Below are positions 26,550 to 35,033 of a stretch of DNA of 64,000 nucleotides, piece after piece. The notes beneath the pieces are model-generated. The model ran no database searches, was not told where the DNA came from, and saw only the letters and a list, made by a program, of their open reading frames with translations. Numbering within the stretch: the first letter of the stretch is position 1; each line of letters begins with the position of its first letter. The position numbers were made by a program, and so were the translations under genes. Source of the DNA: Cryobacterium suzukii (lineage in GTDB: Bacteria > Actinomycetota > Actinomycetes > Actinomycetales > Microbacteriaceae); NCBI RefSeq assembly GCF_004403185.1, contig NZ_SOHJ01000002.1, positions 124,001 to 188,000 on the forward strand, read 5' to 3'.

Positions 26550-27369
26550 TGCGGCGAATCTCCTCTCGCAGCTGGTCGGTGATCTCATCGCCGAGACGGG
26601 CGACCTCGGGGGATTCGATGCGGCGTGAGCCGGTGTCGGTGATGGTCCACTCGTTGACGATGCGACCGGGGCGTGACGACATCAACAGAATGCGCTGCCC
26701 CAGCCGCGCGGCCTCGCGCACATTGTGGGTGACGAACACGATGGTGCGGCCAGTCTGGCGCCAGACCCGTTCCAGCTCTTCGTGCAGCAGGTCGCGAGTG
26801 ATGGCGTCGAGCGCGGCGAACGGTTCATCCATCAGGAGCACCTTGCGGTCCTGCGCGAGCGAACGGGCCAGCGCTACCCGCTGCCGCATGCCGCCGGAGA
26901 GTTCGTGCGGGCGTTTGTCGGAGGCATCGGCGAGGTTGACCAGATCGAGCAGTTCGAGGGCTTCCGTCCGGCGTTCTTTACGCGGCACACCGCGCAGCTT
27001 CAGGGCGAGCTCCACATTGCGGCCGGCGGTCAGCCACGGAAAGAGAGCGGCGTCCTGAAACATAACGGCGGCCTTGCCGCTCGCCACGGTGACGGCGCCC
27101 TCGGTCGGCTTCTCCAGGCCGGCAATGATATTGAGCAGTGTGGACTTGCCGCATCCGCTCGCCCCGAGCAGGCAGACGAACTGGCCGGCCTCGATCGAGA
27201 GGTTGATATCGTCGAGCACGAGCGGACCGGTGCCGTAGCGCTTGCCGAGGGACTCGATCATGATCGCGGCCGGCCCCAGGTCCGTCGCAGCTGCCTCCCC
27301 ACCGGCCGCGGCCGGTTCAGCAGTTTGCACCGGCGCTGTCACCACTAACGTGCGTACGGGGGAGGTCAT
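26539..27369 (-). CDS. ABC transporter ATP-binding protein (SsuB/TauB-like)
   Basis: A 276-residue cytosolic ATPase. Walker A is GASGCGKST near 68-76, the Q-loop is in MFQDAALFPWL, the signature is LSGGMRQRVALARSLA, and Walker B is VLLMDEPFAALD, followed by the H-loop VFVTHNVREA. A 30-residue Ala-rich N-terminus precedes the domain. This is the nitrate/sulfonate/taurine subfamily. Start overlaps cysN by 4 bp and end overlaps the permease by 11 bp, so expression is tightly coupled. Confidence 0.88.
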   Translation of the reverse strand: MTSPVRTLVVTAPVQTAEPAAAGGEAAATDLGPAAIMIESLGKRYGTGPLVLDDINLSIEAGQFVCLLGASGCGKSTLLNIIAGLEKPTEGAVTVASGKAAVMFQDAALFPWLTAGRNVELALKLRGVPRKERRTEALELLDLVNLADASDKRPHELSGGMRQRVALARSLAQDRKVLLMDEPFAALDAITRDLLHEELERVWRQTGRTIVFVTHNVREAARLGQRILLMSSRPGRIVNEWTITDTGSRRIESPEVARLGDEITDQLREEIRRNAA

Positions 27370-28778
27370 GGAGATACTTCCGACCCGGCGCCCGAGCCGT
27401 CGCCGGCCCGGGTGGGCTCGCCGGGCGCGGTGACGATTCCGGCGGCGAGGGTTGCGCCGTCCTGCGGGTGAATCACGAGGAAGGCGCCCGAGCGGCGGTT
27501 CTGCACGTAACGTTCCACGGGTAGATCGCGCGACAAGCGGATGCTGGCCTGCCCGATATCGTTCACGGCCAGGTTTGTGGCCGGTTCAACGCCGAGCGTC
27601 GTCAGGTCGAGCCGACCGGTAACGTCGCTGACCAGAGCCTGCACCACGGTCGTACCGAATTTCACGAGAATTCGGGCGCCCGGCGCGAGCGGGCGCGGGT
27701 CCAGCCAGAACAGATCGGCTTCGAGGGTGCGGGTGACCGGCGGCAGGGTACCTCGTGCTGCGATGACGGCACCGCGGGCAATGTCGAGGTCGTCGGCCAG
27801 CCGAAGGGCGATCGACTGCGGTGCGAAGGCCTCGTCGAGGGAAACCCCGGCGAAGTCGATTCCGGTGACGGTGCTGGTGCCGCCGCCGGGTTCAACGCTG
27901 ACGGTGTCACCCACCTTGATGCTGCCGCTCGCGACCTGGCCGGCGTAGGCCCGGTAGTCGCGGTAGGAGTCGGCGAGTTCCGGCGCAACGACGACCGCGC
28001 CCTGCGGGCGAAGCACAAGTTGGACCGGCAGGCGAAACGCCTCGGTGGCCTGGCCGCGTTCGTCGAGGTCGTCGATCACGGTGAGGGTTTCGAGCAGTTC
28101 GAGCAGGCTCGGCCCGGCATACCAGGGGGTGCGCTCCGAGCGGTCAACGACGTTGTCGCCGACCAAAGCCGACACCGGAATCACGAGAACTTCAGCGATT
28201 CCGAGTTCGGCGGTGACCAGCCGAACGCTCGCCTCCACCTCCCGGTAGGCGGCTTCGCTGTAGTCCAGCAGGTCGATCTTGTTGACTGCGACGATCACGT
28301 GGGGTACCCGCAGCAGTGCGACGACGCTGAGGTGCCGCCGGGTCTGCTCGAGCACCCCCTTGCGAGCGTCGATAAGCATGATGACGGCATCCGCTGTGGT
28401 GGCGCCGGTGACCATGTTGCGGGTGTACTGCACGTGGCCGGGGCAGTCCGCGAGAATGAATGACCGCGCGGGTGTTGCGAAGTAGCGGTAGGCCACGTCG
28501 ATCGTGATGCCCTGTTCGCGTTCGGCGCGCAGGCCGTCGGTCAGCAGGGCGAAGTCGATGCCGCCGCTCTCGCCACCGAAGCCGCGCTCGGTCGAGGTGC
28601 GGGTTACCGCTTCGAGCTGGTCGGCGAGAATAGCTTTCGAGTCGTGCAGCAGGCGGCCCACCAGGGTGGACTTGCCGTCGTCGACCGAGCCGGCCGTCGC
28701 GAAGCGAAACAGGGTGCCTTCGGGAGCGGCGACGGCGGCTTCGGTGGCGAGGTTTTGGGTGTCAATGGTGAGTGTCAT
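27366..28778 (-). CDS. cysN: Sulfate adenylyltransferase subunit 1 (GTPase, CysN)
   Basis: GTP-driven partner of CysD; together they make adenylyl sulfate from ATP and sulfate. The 470-residue protein has G1 AGSVDDGKST at 29-38, the G3 box DCPGHVQYTRNM, the G4 box NKIDL, and EF-Tu-like beta barrels after about 240. There is no fused APS-kinase domain, which agrees with a direct APS-reducing pathway. It lies 4 bp after the binding-protein gene and overlaps the ABC ATPase gene by 4 bp. Confidence 0.94.
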   Translation of the reverse strand: MTLTIDTQNLATEAAVAAPEGTLFRFATAGSVDDGKSTLVGRLLHDSKAILADQLEAVTRTSTERGFGGESGGIDFALLTDGLRAEREQGITIDVAYRYFATPARSFILADCPGHVQYTRNMVTGATTADAVIMLIDARKGVLEQTRRHLSVVALLRVPHVIVAVNKIDLLDYSEAAYREVEASVRLVTAELGIAEVLVIPVSALVGDNVVDRSERTPWYAGPSLLELLETLTVIDDLDERGQATEAFRLPVQLVLRPQGAVVVAPELADSYRDYRAYAGQVASGSIKVGDTVSVEPGGGTSTVTGIDFAGVSLDEAFAPQSIALRLADDLDIARGAVIAARGTLPPVTRTLEADLFWLDPRPLAPGARILVKFGTTVVQALVSDVTGRLDLTTLGVEPATNLAVNDIGQASIRLSRDLPVERYVQNRRSGAFLVIHPQDGATLAAGIVTAPGEPTRAGDGSGAGSEVSP

Positions 28779-28782
28779 GCGC

Positions 28783-29838
28783 TTATTCCATTCCGAGTCC
28801 GGCGGCCGAGATGGGCGCGCCTCCCGCTGCCGCGAGAATGCCGTTGAGCTGGGTCAAATCAAACAGGCCGTCAAGGTCGCCGTTTTTTGCGGTACCGGCG
28901 GCGAGGGCACTGCGCAGCGAGACCGGAAACGTGCCGGCCAGGGGATCATTGCTGAATCGCAGGGCGCCCAACGCCCGGTCGATGACCGCGTTCGCGAGCG
29001 GCTTGCCGGTGTCGGCGGCCAATTTCCTGTTGATCACGGCGGCCGCTTCGGCCTTATGCTCGTTCAGCCAGTCCACGGCTGCCGTGTGTCCCTGTAGCAG
29101 CGCCCGAACCGTCTCCGGGTGGTGGCGATTGAAATCCGCGCCAACGAGCAGCACGGTCGTGGGGAACTCGCCGTTCGGCCAGAGGTCTGCCTCTTCGACG
29201 AGCACGTGCGCATCCGCTTCGAGAATCAGACGGGTCACCCATGGTTCGGGCAGCCAGGCACCGTCGATCTGCCCACTTTTAAACAGGGTGAGTGCCTGGG
29301 CGCTGTCGGTCGGGGCCACCGTCACGTCGCCGCCACCAGTGATGCTGGTCTCGTACCCCTCGCCTTTCAGCCAGGAACGCAGGGCAACGTCCTGCGTATT
29401 ACCGAGCTGCGGGGAGGCGAGAGTCGTGCCCGCCAAATCGGCGGGCGAATCGATGCCGCTACGTACGACGAGGGCGGCGCCGCCGATGGTGGCACCGGCA
29501 ACGATCACGGCAGAGCGCCCAGCGCTTTGCACAAAGGTGTTCACGGCCGGGTTCGGACCCACATAGGCTGCATCAATCGCGCCGGCGCTGAGCGCCTCGA
29601 TTGCGGCCGGACCAGCGCCGAAGGCCTGGGCATTCAGGGTGGTGTCTCCGAGAGCCTCGGCGAAAAAGCCCTGCTCGAGGCCGATCAGGGCCGGGGCGTG
29701 AGTGAGGTTGTCGAAATAGCCGAGGCGTAGTTCCTCGGCCGGTCCGGTGGCGCTACCGGCCGCGGCCGCGCCGGAGCATCCGCTCAAAAGCAGGGTCGCA
29801 GCCAGGGTCAGGCCGATGGCTGACACGGGCCCGCGCAT
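28783..29838 (-). CDS. ABC transporter substrate-binding lipoprotein (SsuA/TauA-like)
   Basis: A 351-residue secreted lipoprotein. The signal peptide ends LLLSGC, with lipidated Cys21. The mature part has the NMT1/SsuA-type features LRLGYFDNLTHAPALIGLEQGFF, the GAGPAAIEALSAGAIDAAYVGPNP ligand-pocket region in two parts, and LPEPWVTRL. The ATG shares one base with the cysD stop (TGATG). Its gene is between cysD and cysN and is separated from its own ATPase and permease by cysN. This mixing of transporter and enzyme genes argues that both serve one sulfur route. Confidence 0.86.
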   Translation of the reverse strand: MRGPVSAIGLTLAATLLLSGCSGAAAAGSATGPAEELRLGYFDNLTHAPALIGLEQGFFAEALGDTTLNAQAFGAGPAAIEALSAGAIDAAYVGPNPAVNTFVQSAGRSAVIVAGATIGGAALVVRSGIDSPADLAGTTLASPQLGNTQDVALRSWLKGEGYETSITGGGDVTVAPTDSAQALTLFKSGQIDGAWLPEPWVTRLILEADAHVLVEEADLWPNGEFPTTVLLVGADFNRHHPETVRALLQGHTAAVDWLNEHKAEAAAVINRKLAADTGKPLANAVIDRALGALRFSNDPLAGTFPVSLRSALAAGTAKNGDLDGLFDLTQLNGILAAAGGAPISAAGLGME

Positions 29839-30770
29839 CAGAAGTAGCCTTCCTTTTTGCGGTCCTCCATGGCGGCTTCCGAGATGCGGTCGTCGGCCCG
29901 GGTCGCGCCGCGTTCGGTGATGGTGGATACGCCGACCTCTCGCACGACATCGGAAACGGATACCGCCGCCGAGTCGACCGCGCCGGTGCAGCTCATATCG
30001 CCCACCGTGCGGTACCGCACGGTGCGAAGTTCGATGGTCTCGTCGGCCCGTGCCGGGCTGACCGGGCTGACCGCGCGCCACATATCGTCGCGGCGGTACA
30101 CCTCGCGCTCGTGGGCGTAGTAGAGCGGGGGCAGCTCGATGTTCTCGCGCTCGATGTAGCGCCAGACGTTGAGTTCGGTCCAGTTGCTGATCGGGAAGGC
30201 GCGAACGTGCTGGCCCACCGTATGGCGGCCGTTGTAGAGGTTCCACAGCTCCGGGCGTTGATTGCGCGGATCCCACTGCCCGAATTCATCGCGCAGCGAG
30301 AGGATGCGCTCCTTGGCGCGCGCTTTATCTTCGTCACGACGGGCGCCACCGAAGACCGCGTCGTGCCGACCGGCTGCGATGGCGTCGAGCAGCGGAAGGG
30401 TCTGCAGGGGGTTGCGGGTGCCGTCGGCGCGTTCCGCCAGGCGGCCGTCAATGATGTAATCCTCGACCTTGGCGACGGTCAGGCGTACGCCGTGCGCGGC
30501 AACGGTCTTGTCGCGAAATTCGAGCACTTCGGGAAAGTTGTGGCCGGTGTCCACGTGCAGCAGCGAGAACGGAATCTTGCCCGGCCAGAACGCTTTCGCG
30601 GCAAGGTGCAGCACCACGACAGAATCCTTGCCACCGGAAAACATCAGGACGGGGCGTTCGAACTCGGCGACGACCTCCCGAATGATGTGGATGGCCTCGC
30701 TCTCAAGCACGTCGAGTTCGGAGAGGCGGTGAGCTATTGCCGGTGTAGTGGTCACAGGTGGAGCCCGCAT
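29838..30770 (-). CDS. cysD: Sulfate adenylyltransferase subunit 2 (CysD)
   Basis: Catalytic ATP-pyrophosphatase subunit that adenylylates sulfate. The 310-residue protein has the PP-loop SGGKDS at 45-50, HVDTGHNFPEV near 77-87, and the C-terminal family ending EDRKKEGYF. ATG 30770 gives a 19-bp overlap with cysH. A GTG at 30755 would give a 4-bp GTGA overlap and five fewer residues; sequence alone does not decide between them. Neither has a clear Shine-Dalgarno. Confidence 0.94.
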   Translation of the reverse strand: MRAPPVTTTPAIAHRLSELDVLESEAIHIIREVVAEFERPVLMFSGGKDSVVVLHLAAKAFWPGKIPFSLLHVDTGHNFPEVLEFRDKTVAAHGVRLTVAKVEDYIIDGRLAERADGTRNPLQTLPLLDAIAAGRHDAVFGGARRDEDKARAKERILSLRDEFGQWDPRNQRPELWNLYNGRHTVGQHVRAFPISNWTELNVWRYIERENIELPPLYYAHEREVYRRDDMWRAVSPVSPARADETIELRTVRYRTVGDMSCTGAVDSAAVSVSDVVREVGVSTITERGATRADDRISEAAMEDRKKEGYF

Positions 30771-31546
30771 TCTGTTTTTTCGAGGGTGGCCCAGCGGCCG
30801 GAACGGGGATCAGCACCGGCCGCAACGGGCTGGGTGCAGGGGGCGCATCCGATGGAGGGGTAGCCCTGGGAGAGCAACACGTTCACTGGAACCTGGTGTT
30901 CGGTGGCATAGTCCATGAGTTCGTCGTAGCTCCAGGCGGCGACCGGGTTCACTTTCACCAGGCCGTTGCGTTCGTCCCAGGTCACCAGCGGGGTGTCGGC
31001 GCGGGTGGGTGCTTCGTCGCGGCGCACGCCGGTGAACCACAGCTCGTAGCCGCCGAGCGACCTCTGTAACGGTTCGACCTTGCGCATCGCGCAGCAGGCG
31101 TTCGCGTCGCGGGCAAAGAGTTCGGCGCCGTGCAGGGCATTCTGTTCCGGCACCGTAGTCAGCGGCAACACGTCGACAACCGTCACCGGCAGGGCGGCAG
31201 CTACCGCGTCGCGGGTCGCATAGGTCTCGTCGAAGTGGTACCCGGTGTCGAGAAAGAGCACGTCGACGCCGGGCAGCTGCTGCGACACGATCTCGGGCAG
31301 CACCGCGTCGGCCATGGAGCAGGCCACGGCGACAGAATCAGCGCCGAAATTGCGGGCGACCCAGGCGATGACCTCGGCGGCGGTGGCCTCACGATTGTTG
31401 GCGGCGGCGGCCGCGGCCAGCTCGGCCGAGCCAGCTTCGGCGAGGGCCTTGAGTTCGGCGCTCGGTCGACGCGGAGGCAGGTCGCGGGCAGCGGATGCCG
31501 TAGCGCGGGCATTGCGTCTCTCGGCGTTCAGGTTGACAGCGCTCAT
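30752..31546 (-). CDS. cysH: Adenylyl-sulfate (APS) reductase, 4Fe-4S type (CysH)
   Basis: Reduces APS to sulfite. The 264-residue protein has the PP-loop-like start SVAVACSMAD, the cluster ligands Cys151-Cys152 (ACCAMRKVEP) and Cys234/Cys237 (GCAPC), and the catalytic C-terminal KTECGLHL with Cys260. The paired cysteines identify the plant/actinobacterial APS reductase, not the PAPS enzyme, so no APS kinase is needed. The ATG overlaps the sir stop by 4 bp. Confidence 0.94.
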   Translation of the reverse strand: MSAVNLNAERRNARATASAARDLPPRRPSAELKALAEAGSAELAAAAAANNREATAAEVIAWVARNFGADSVAVACSMADAVLPEIVSQQLPGVDVLFLDTGYHFDETYATRDAVAAALPVTVVDVLPLTTVPEQNALHGAELFARDANACCAMRKVEPLQRSLGGYELWFTGVRRDEAPTRADTPLVTWDERNGLVKVNPVAAWSYDELMDYATEHQVPVNVLLSQGYPSIGCAPCTQPVAAGADPRSGRWATLEKTECGLHL

Positions 31547-33297
31547 TTGAGCTCCTCCTCATCGGCGCGGTGTGCCCACTGCGCAAAAGTTTCGTCGGCG
31601 CTACGGGCGGCCAGAAAGCGGCGCACGAGGCGTTCGACGTAGTCGGTGAGGTTCTCGGCGGTCACCTTGAGGCCGCGCACGGTGCGGCCGAGGCCGGCTT
31701 CTTCGCGATCGACCGAGGCGAGACCGCCGCCCAGGTGCACCTGGAAACCCGGGGTGGAACCGCCGTTGCCATCCGGCAGCAACTGGCCCTTCAGCCCGAT
31801 ATCCGCCGCCTGAATGCGGGCGCAGGAGTTGGGGCATCCGTTGACGTGCAGGGTGATGGGGTGCGGGGCATCGATGGTGGCAAGGCGTTGTTCGAGCTCG
31901 AGAATCGCATCCGTTGCCGTCTGCTTGGTCTCGACGATGGCGAGCTTGCAGAATTCGATGCCGGTGCAGGCGACGGTGGAACGGCGGAACAGGCTCGGTC
32001 GGGCCGAAAGCCCGATCTCGTCGAGGGCAGCGATGAGGGGCTCCACGTGCTCCTCCGCCACGTCGAGCACCACGATCTTCTGGTGTGGGGTCGTGCGCAG
32101 CCGCCTTGAGCCGTAGGTTTCGAGCAGGTCGGCGAGGCGGATGAGGGTCTGGCCGGAGACTCGCCCGACGAAGGGGGCCACGCCGATGTAGAAGCGGCCG
32201 TCCTTCTGCTTGTGCACACCAATGTGGTCGCCCTGTGTCTTCGGGCGCGGCGCGGCGGGGCCGTCTGGCAGGGGGTAGCCGAGATATTCGTCTTCGAGAA
32301 TGCGTCGGAATTTCTCGGTGCCCCATTCGGCGAGCAGAAACTTCAGGCGTGCCTTGCCGCGGAGGCGACGGTAGCCGTAGTCCCGAAAGATCGAGGTGAC
32401 GCCGCGCCACACCTCGGACACTCGGTCTTCGGCCACGAAGGCACCGAGCCGTTCGGCGAAGCGCGGGGTGGTGCTGAGAGCCCCGCCCACCCACAGGTCA
32501 TAGCCGATGCCGAGTTCGGGGTGGTCGACGGCGACGAGGCCGATGTCATTGATCTCGTGCACAACGTCCTGGCTGGGGTGGCCGGTGATGGCGGTCTTGA
32601 ATTTGCGGGGAAGGTTGGCGAATTCGTCGGTGCCGAGATACTTGCGCGCGATCTCCTGGATGGCCGCGGTCGGGTCGATGAGTTCGTCTGCGGCGATGCC
32701 TGCCACGGGGGAGCCGAGAAAGACGCGGGGTACGTCGCCGCAGGCCTGGGTGGTTTCGAGGCCGACGGCTTCGAGACGGCGCCAGATTTCGGGCATGTCC
32801 TCGATCTGGATCCAGTGCAGCTGCACGTTCTGGCGGTCGGTGATGTCGGCGGTGTCGCGGCCGAAGTCGCGGGAGACCTCACCGATCACGCGCGTCTGTT
32901 CGGTGGTGAGCTGGCCGCCATCGATGCGTACCCGCAGCATGAAATAGCGGTCTTCGAGTTCCTCCGGCTCGAGGGTGGCGGTCCGGCCGCCGTCGATGCC
33001 GGGCTTACGCTGCGTGTAGAGGCCCCACCAGCGAAAACGGCCGTGCAGGTCGGTTCCATCAATGGAATCGAAGCCCTGCTTGGAATAGATTTCTTCGATG
33101 CGGCCACGGACGGCGATGCCGTTGTCGACCTGCTTCCAGACCTCGTTGCCGTTGAGCGGTTCGGTACCGTCTATCTTCCACTGGCCGTTCGGGCGGGTTG
33201 ACGGCCGCGGCGGGCGGGCTGCTGGCAGTTTGGTCGCGACCGGTGCATTCGCAGCTACGGCCGTTTCGCTGTGCACCGTCTCGGTTTCGTTCGGCAC
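31543..33297 (-). CDS. sir: Ferredoxin-dependent sulfite reductase (siroheme)
   Basis: Six-electron reduction of sulfite to sulfide in the cytosol. The 584-residue protein has two sulfite/nitrite reductase repeats. Ligands of the 4Fe-4S/siroheme centre lie in CTGIEFCK near 440 and GCPNSC near 488. The sulfite/nitrite distinction is made from context (first gene of a cysHDN operon) and from similarity to the actinobacterial NirA/Sir group. The GTG start follows GAGGGAG. About 40 disordered residues precede the core. It needs siroheme, made by cobA/sirB at 46.9-51.9 kb. Confidence 0.9.
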   Translation of the reverse strand: MPNETETVHSETAVAANAPVATKLPAARPPRPSTRPNGQWKIDGTEPLNGNEVWKQVDNGIAVRGRIEEIYSKQGFDSIDGTDLHGRFRWWGLYTQRKPGIDGGRTATLEPEELEDRYFMLRVRIDGGQLTTEQTRVIGEVSRDFGRDTADITDRQNVQLHWIQIEDMPEIWRRLEAVGLETTQACGDVPRVFLGSPVAGIAADELIDPTAAIQEIARKYLGTDEFANLPRKFKTAITGHPSQDVVHEINDIGLVAVDHPELGIGYDLWVGGALSTTPRFAERLGAFVAEDRVSEVWRGVTSIFRDYGYRRLRGKARLKFLLAEWGTEKFRRILEDEYLGYPLPDGPAAPRPKTQGDHIGVHKQKDGRFYIGVAPFVGRVSGQTLIRLADLLETYGSRRLRTTPHQKIVVLDVAEEHVEPLIAALDEIGLSARPSLFRRSTVACTGIEFCKLAIVETKQTATDAILELEQRLATIDAPHPITLHVNGCPNSCARIQAADIGLKGQLLPDGNGGSTPGFQVHLGGGLASVDREEAGLGRTVRGLKVTAENLTDYVERLVRRFLAARSADETFAQWAHRADEEELK

Positions 33298-33403
33298 GTC
33301 GGCTCCCTCGGTTTGCGGCGCCGCCCCCGGGGTTTACGACCGAAGCGACGACACTCACGCTACTGCGCCGCACGAAGAGGGGCGCGGCGAGCTGGTCATG
33401 CGC

Positions 33404-33431
33404 TGTCACACACTGTCACGCGACGTCACAC
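33404..33431 (-). promoter_or_regulatory. Three phased TGTCAC-type repeats upstream of the sulfur operon
   Basis: TGTCACAC (33404), TGTCACGC (33414) and CGTCACAC (33424) repeat at exactly 10 bp, one helical turn. They lie 107-134 bp upstream of the sir start and 106-133 bp upstream of ftsY. The spacing fits a regulator binding cooperatively on one face of DNA. No known sulfur regulator motif is matched with certainty. Confidence 0.4.
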
Positions 33432-33524
33432 AGATTGCGCGGAACCGCTCAAGTGTTCGGTCGGCAGTTGGCGTGCTGCGACCGGCCCGCGCTGCTCGCC
33501 GCGCGGAAGGCGGCGACGTCCCCG

Positions 33525-33536
33525 TAGGCTAGGCAC
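33525..33536 (+). promoter_or_regulatory. Leaderless -10 element of ftsY
   Basis: TAGGCT at 33525-33530, then six bases, then the ATG at 33537. No Shine-Dalgarno is visible, in line with leaderless translation. Confidence 0.55.
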
Positions 33537-34412
<876 letters not shown>

Positions 34413-34434
34413 TGAAGAATTTTAGAGGAGCACT

Positions 34435-34938
34435 ATGAGCATTGAACACGATTTCTTTGGAATTCTCGGCGACGAAGACGAAGGAGAGGTTTACTGGTCG
34501 GACTCCGCGGAGCTCGGCGACCAGAGCGTCGAAATCGATCTCAGTTCGCCCGATGAAGATTCGGTGACGGCCGAGGCGCTCGACATTGCTGCTGCGATGA
34601 TCGGCTCGATGGAGGATCTCGACTCCCAGGTGCGCGAGTCCCTCGTGGCCGACCTGTCGGCCGAGGTGTCGGTGACGAGCCAGTACATCGCTGAGCAGCT
34701 CGACGAGATGGACCAGGAGGCGATCGAAAACGCCATCATCTGGGATTCCGGCGACCAGCAGATCGACTTTCTACGCTCGCTGCGCCTGCAGCGCATTGGT
34801 TTTCACCCGCATCACGCCGGCAACGAGGCGCACTTCGCGGTGCTTGAGTACGCCATCAGTCCCGACGACACCGACGGCCTGCTCGTCGTGACGATCGACG
34901 TGCACGGCGACACGGTCCTGGTGGCCCTGGACAGCTAA
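34435..34938 (+). CDS. DUF2004 family protein
   Basis: A 167-residue, strongly acidic cytosolic protein of the DUF2004 family. No catalytic motif is visible. The C-terminal half has alternating strands (FAVLEYAIS, LLVVTIDVHGDTV). The ATG follows AGAGGAGCACT, a clear ribosome site, and is 22 bp after ftsY, so the two are likely co-transcribed. A double palindrome starts 2 bp after its stop. Function unknown. Confidence 0.7.
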   Translation: MSIEHDFFGILGDEDEGEVYWSDSAELGDQSVEIDLSSPDEDSVTAEALDIAAAMIGSMEDLDSQVRESLVADLSAEVSVTSQYIAEQLDEMDQEAIENAIIWDSGDQQIDFLRSLRLQRIGFHPHHAGNEAHFAVLEYAISPDDTDGLLVVTIDVHGDTVLVALDS

Positions 34939-34940
34939 TT

Positions 34941-34992
34941 GGACGGGGCCCGGGCCCCGTCCCCGGGCCCAGTTTATAAACTGGGCCCGGGG
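34941..34992. repeat. 48-bp double-palindrome repeat, copy 1
   Basis: Two adjoining perfect palindromes: a 22-mer with half-site GGACGGGGCCC at 34941-34962, then a 24-mer with half-site GGGCCCAGTTTA at 34965-34988. In this copy the second extends to a 32-bp perfect palindrome (34961-34992). It lies between convergent genes (DUF2004 and the MFS transporter) and could stop transcription from both sides. The same two palindromes, 24 bp apart start to start, recur at 38950 and 57179. Confidence 0.85.
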
Positions 34993-35033
34993 TCACAAGT
35001 TGGGCCGGGACCGTGCGAAGGCAGCCTGCTCTG

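Noticed and set aside
28783-30276. A longer start for the substrate-binding lipoprotein
   Set aside because: The extension overlaps cysD. The ATG at 29838 is followed at once by a proper lipoprotein signal peptide.
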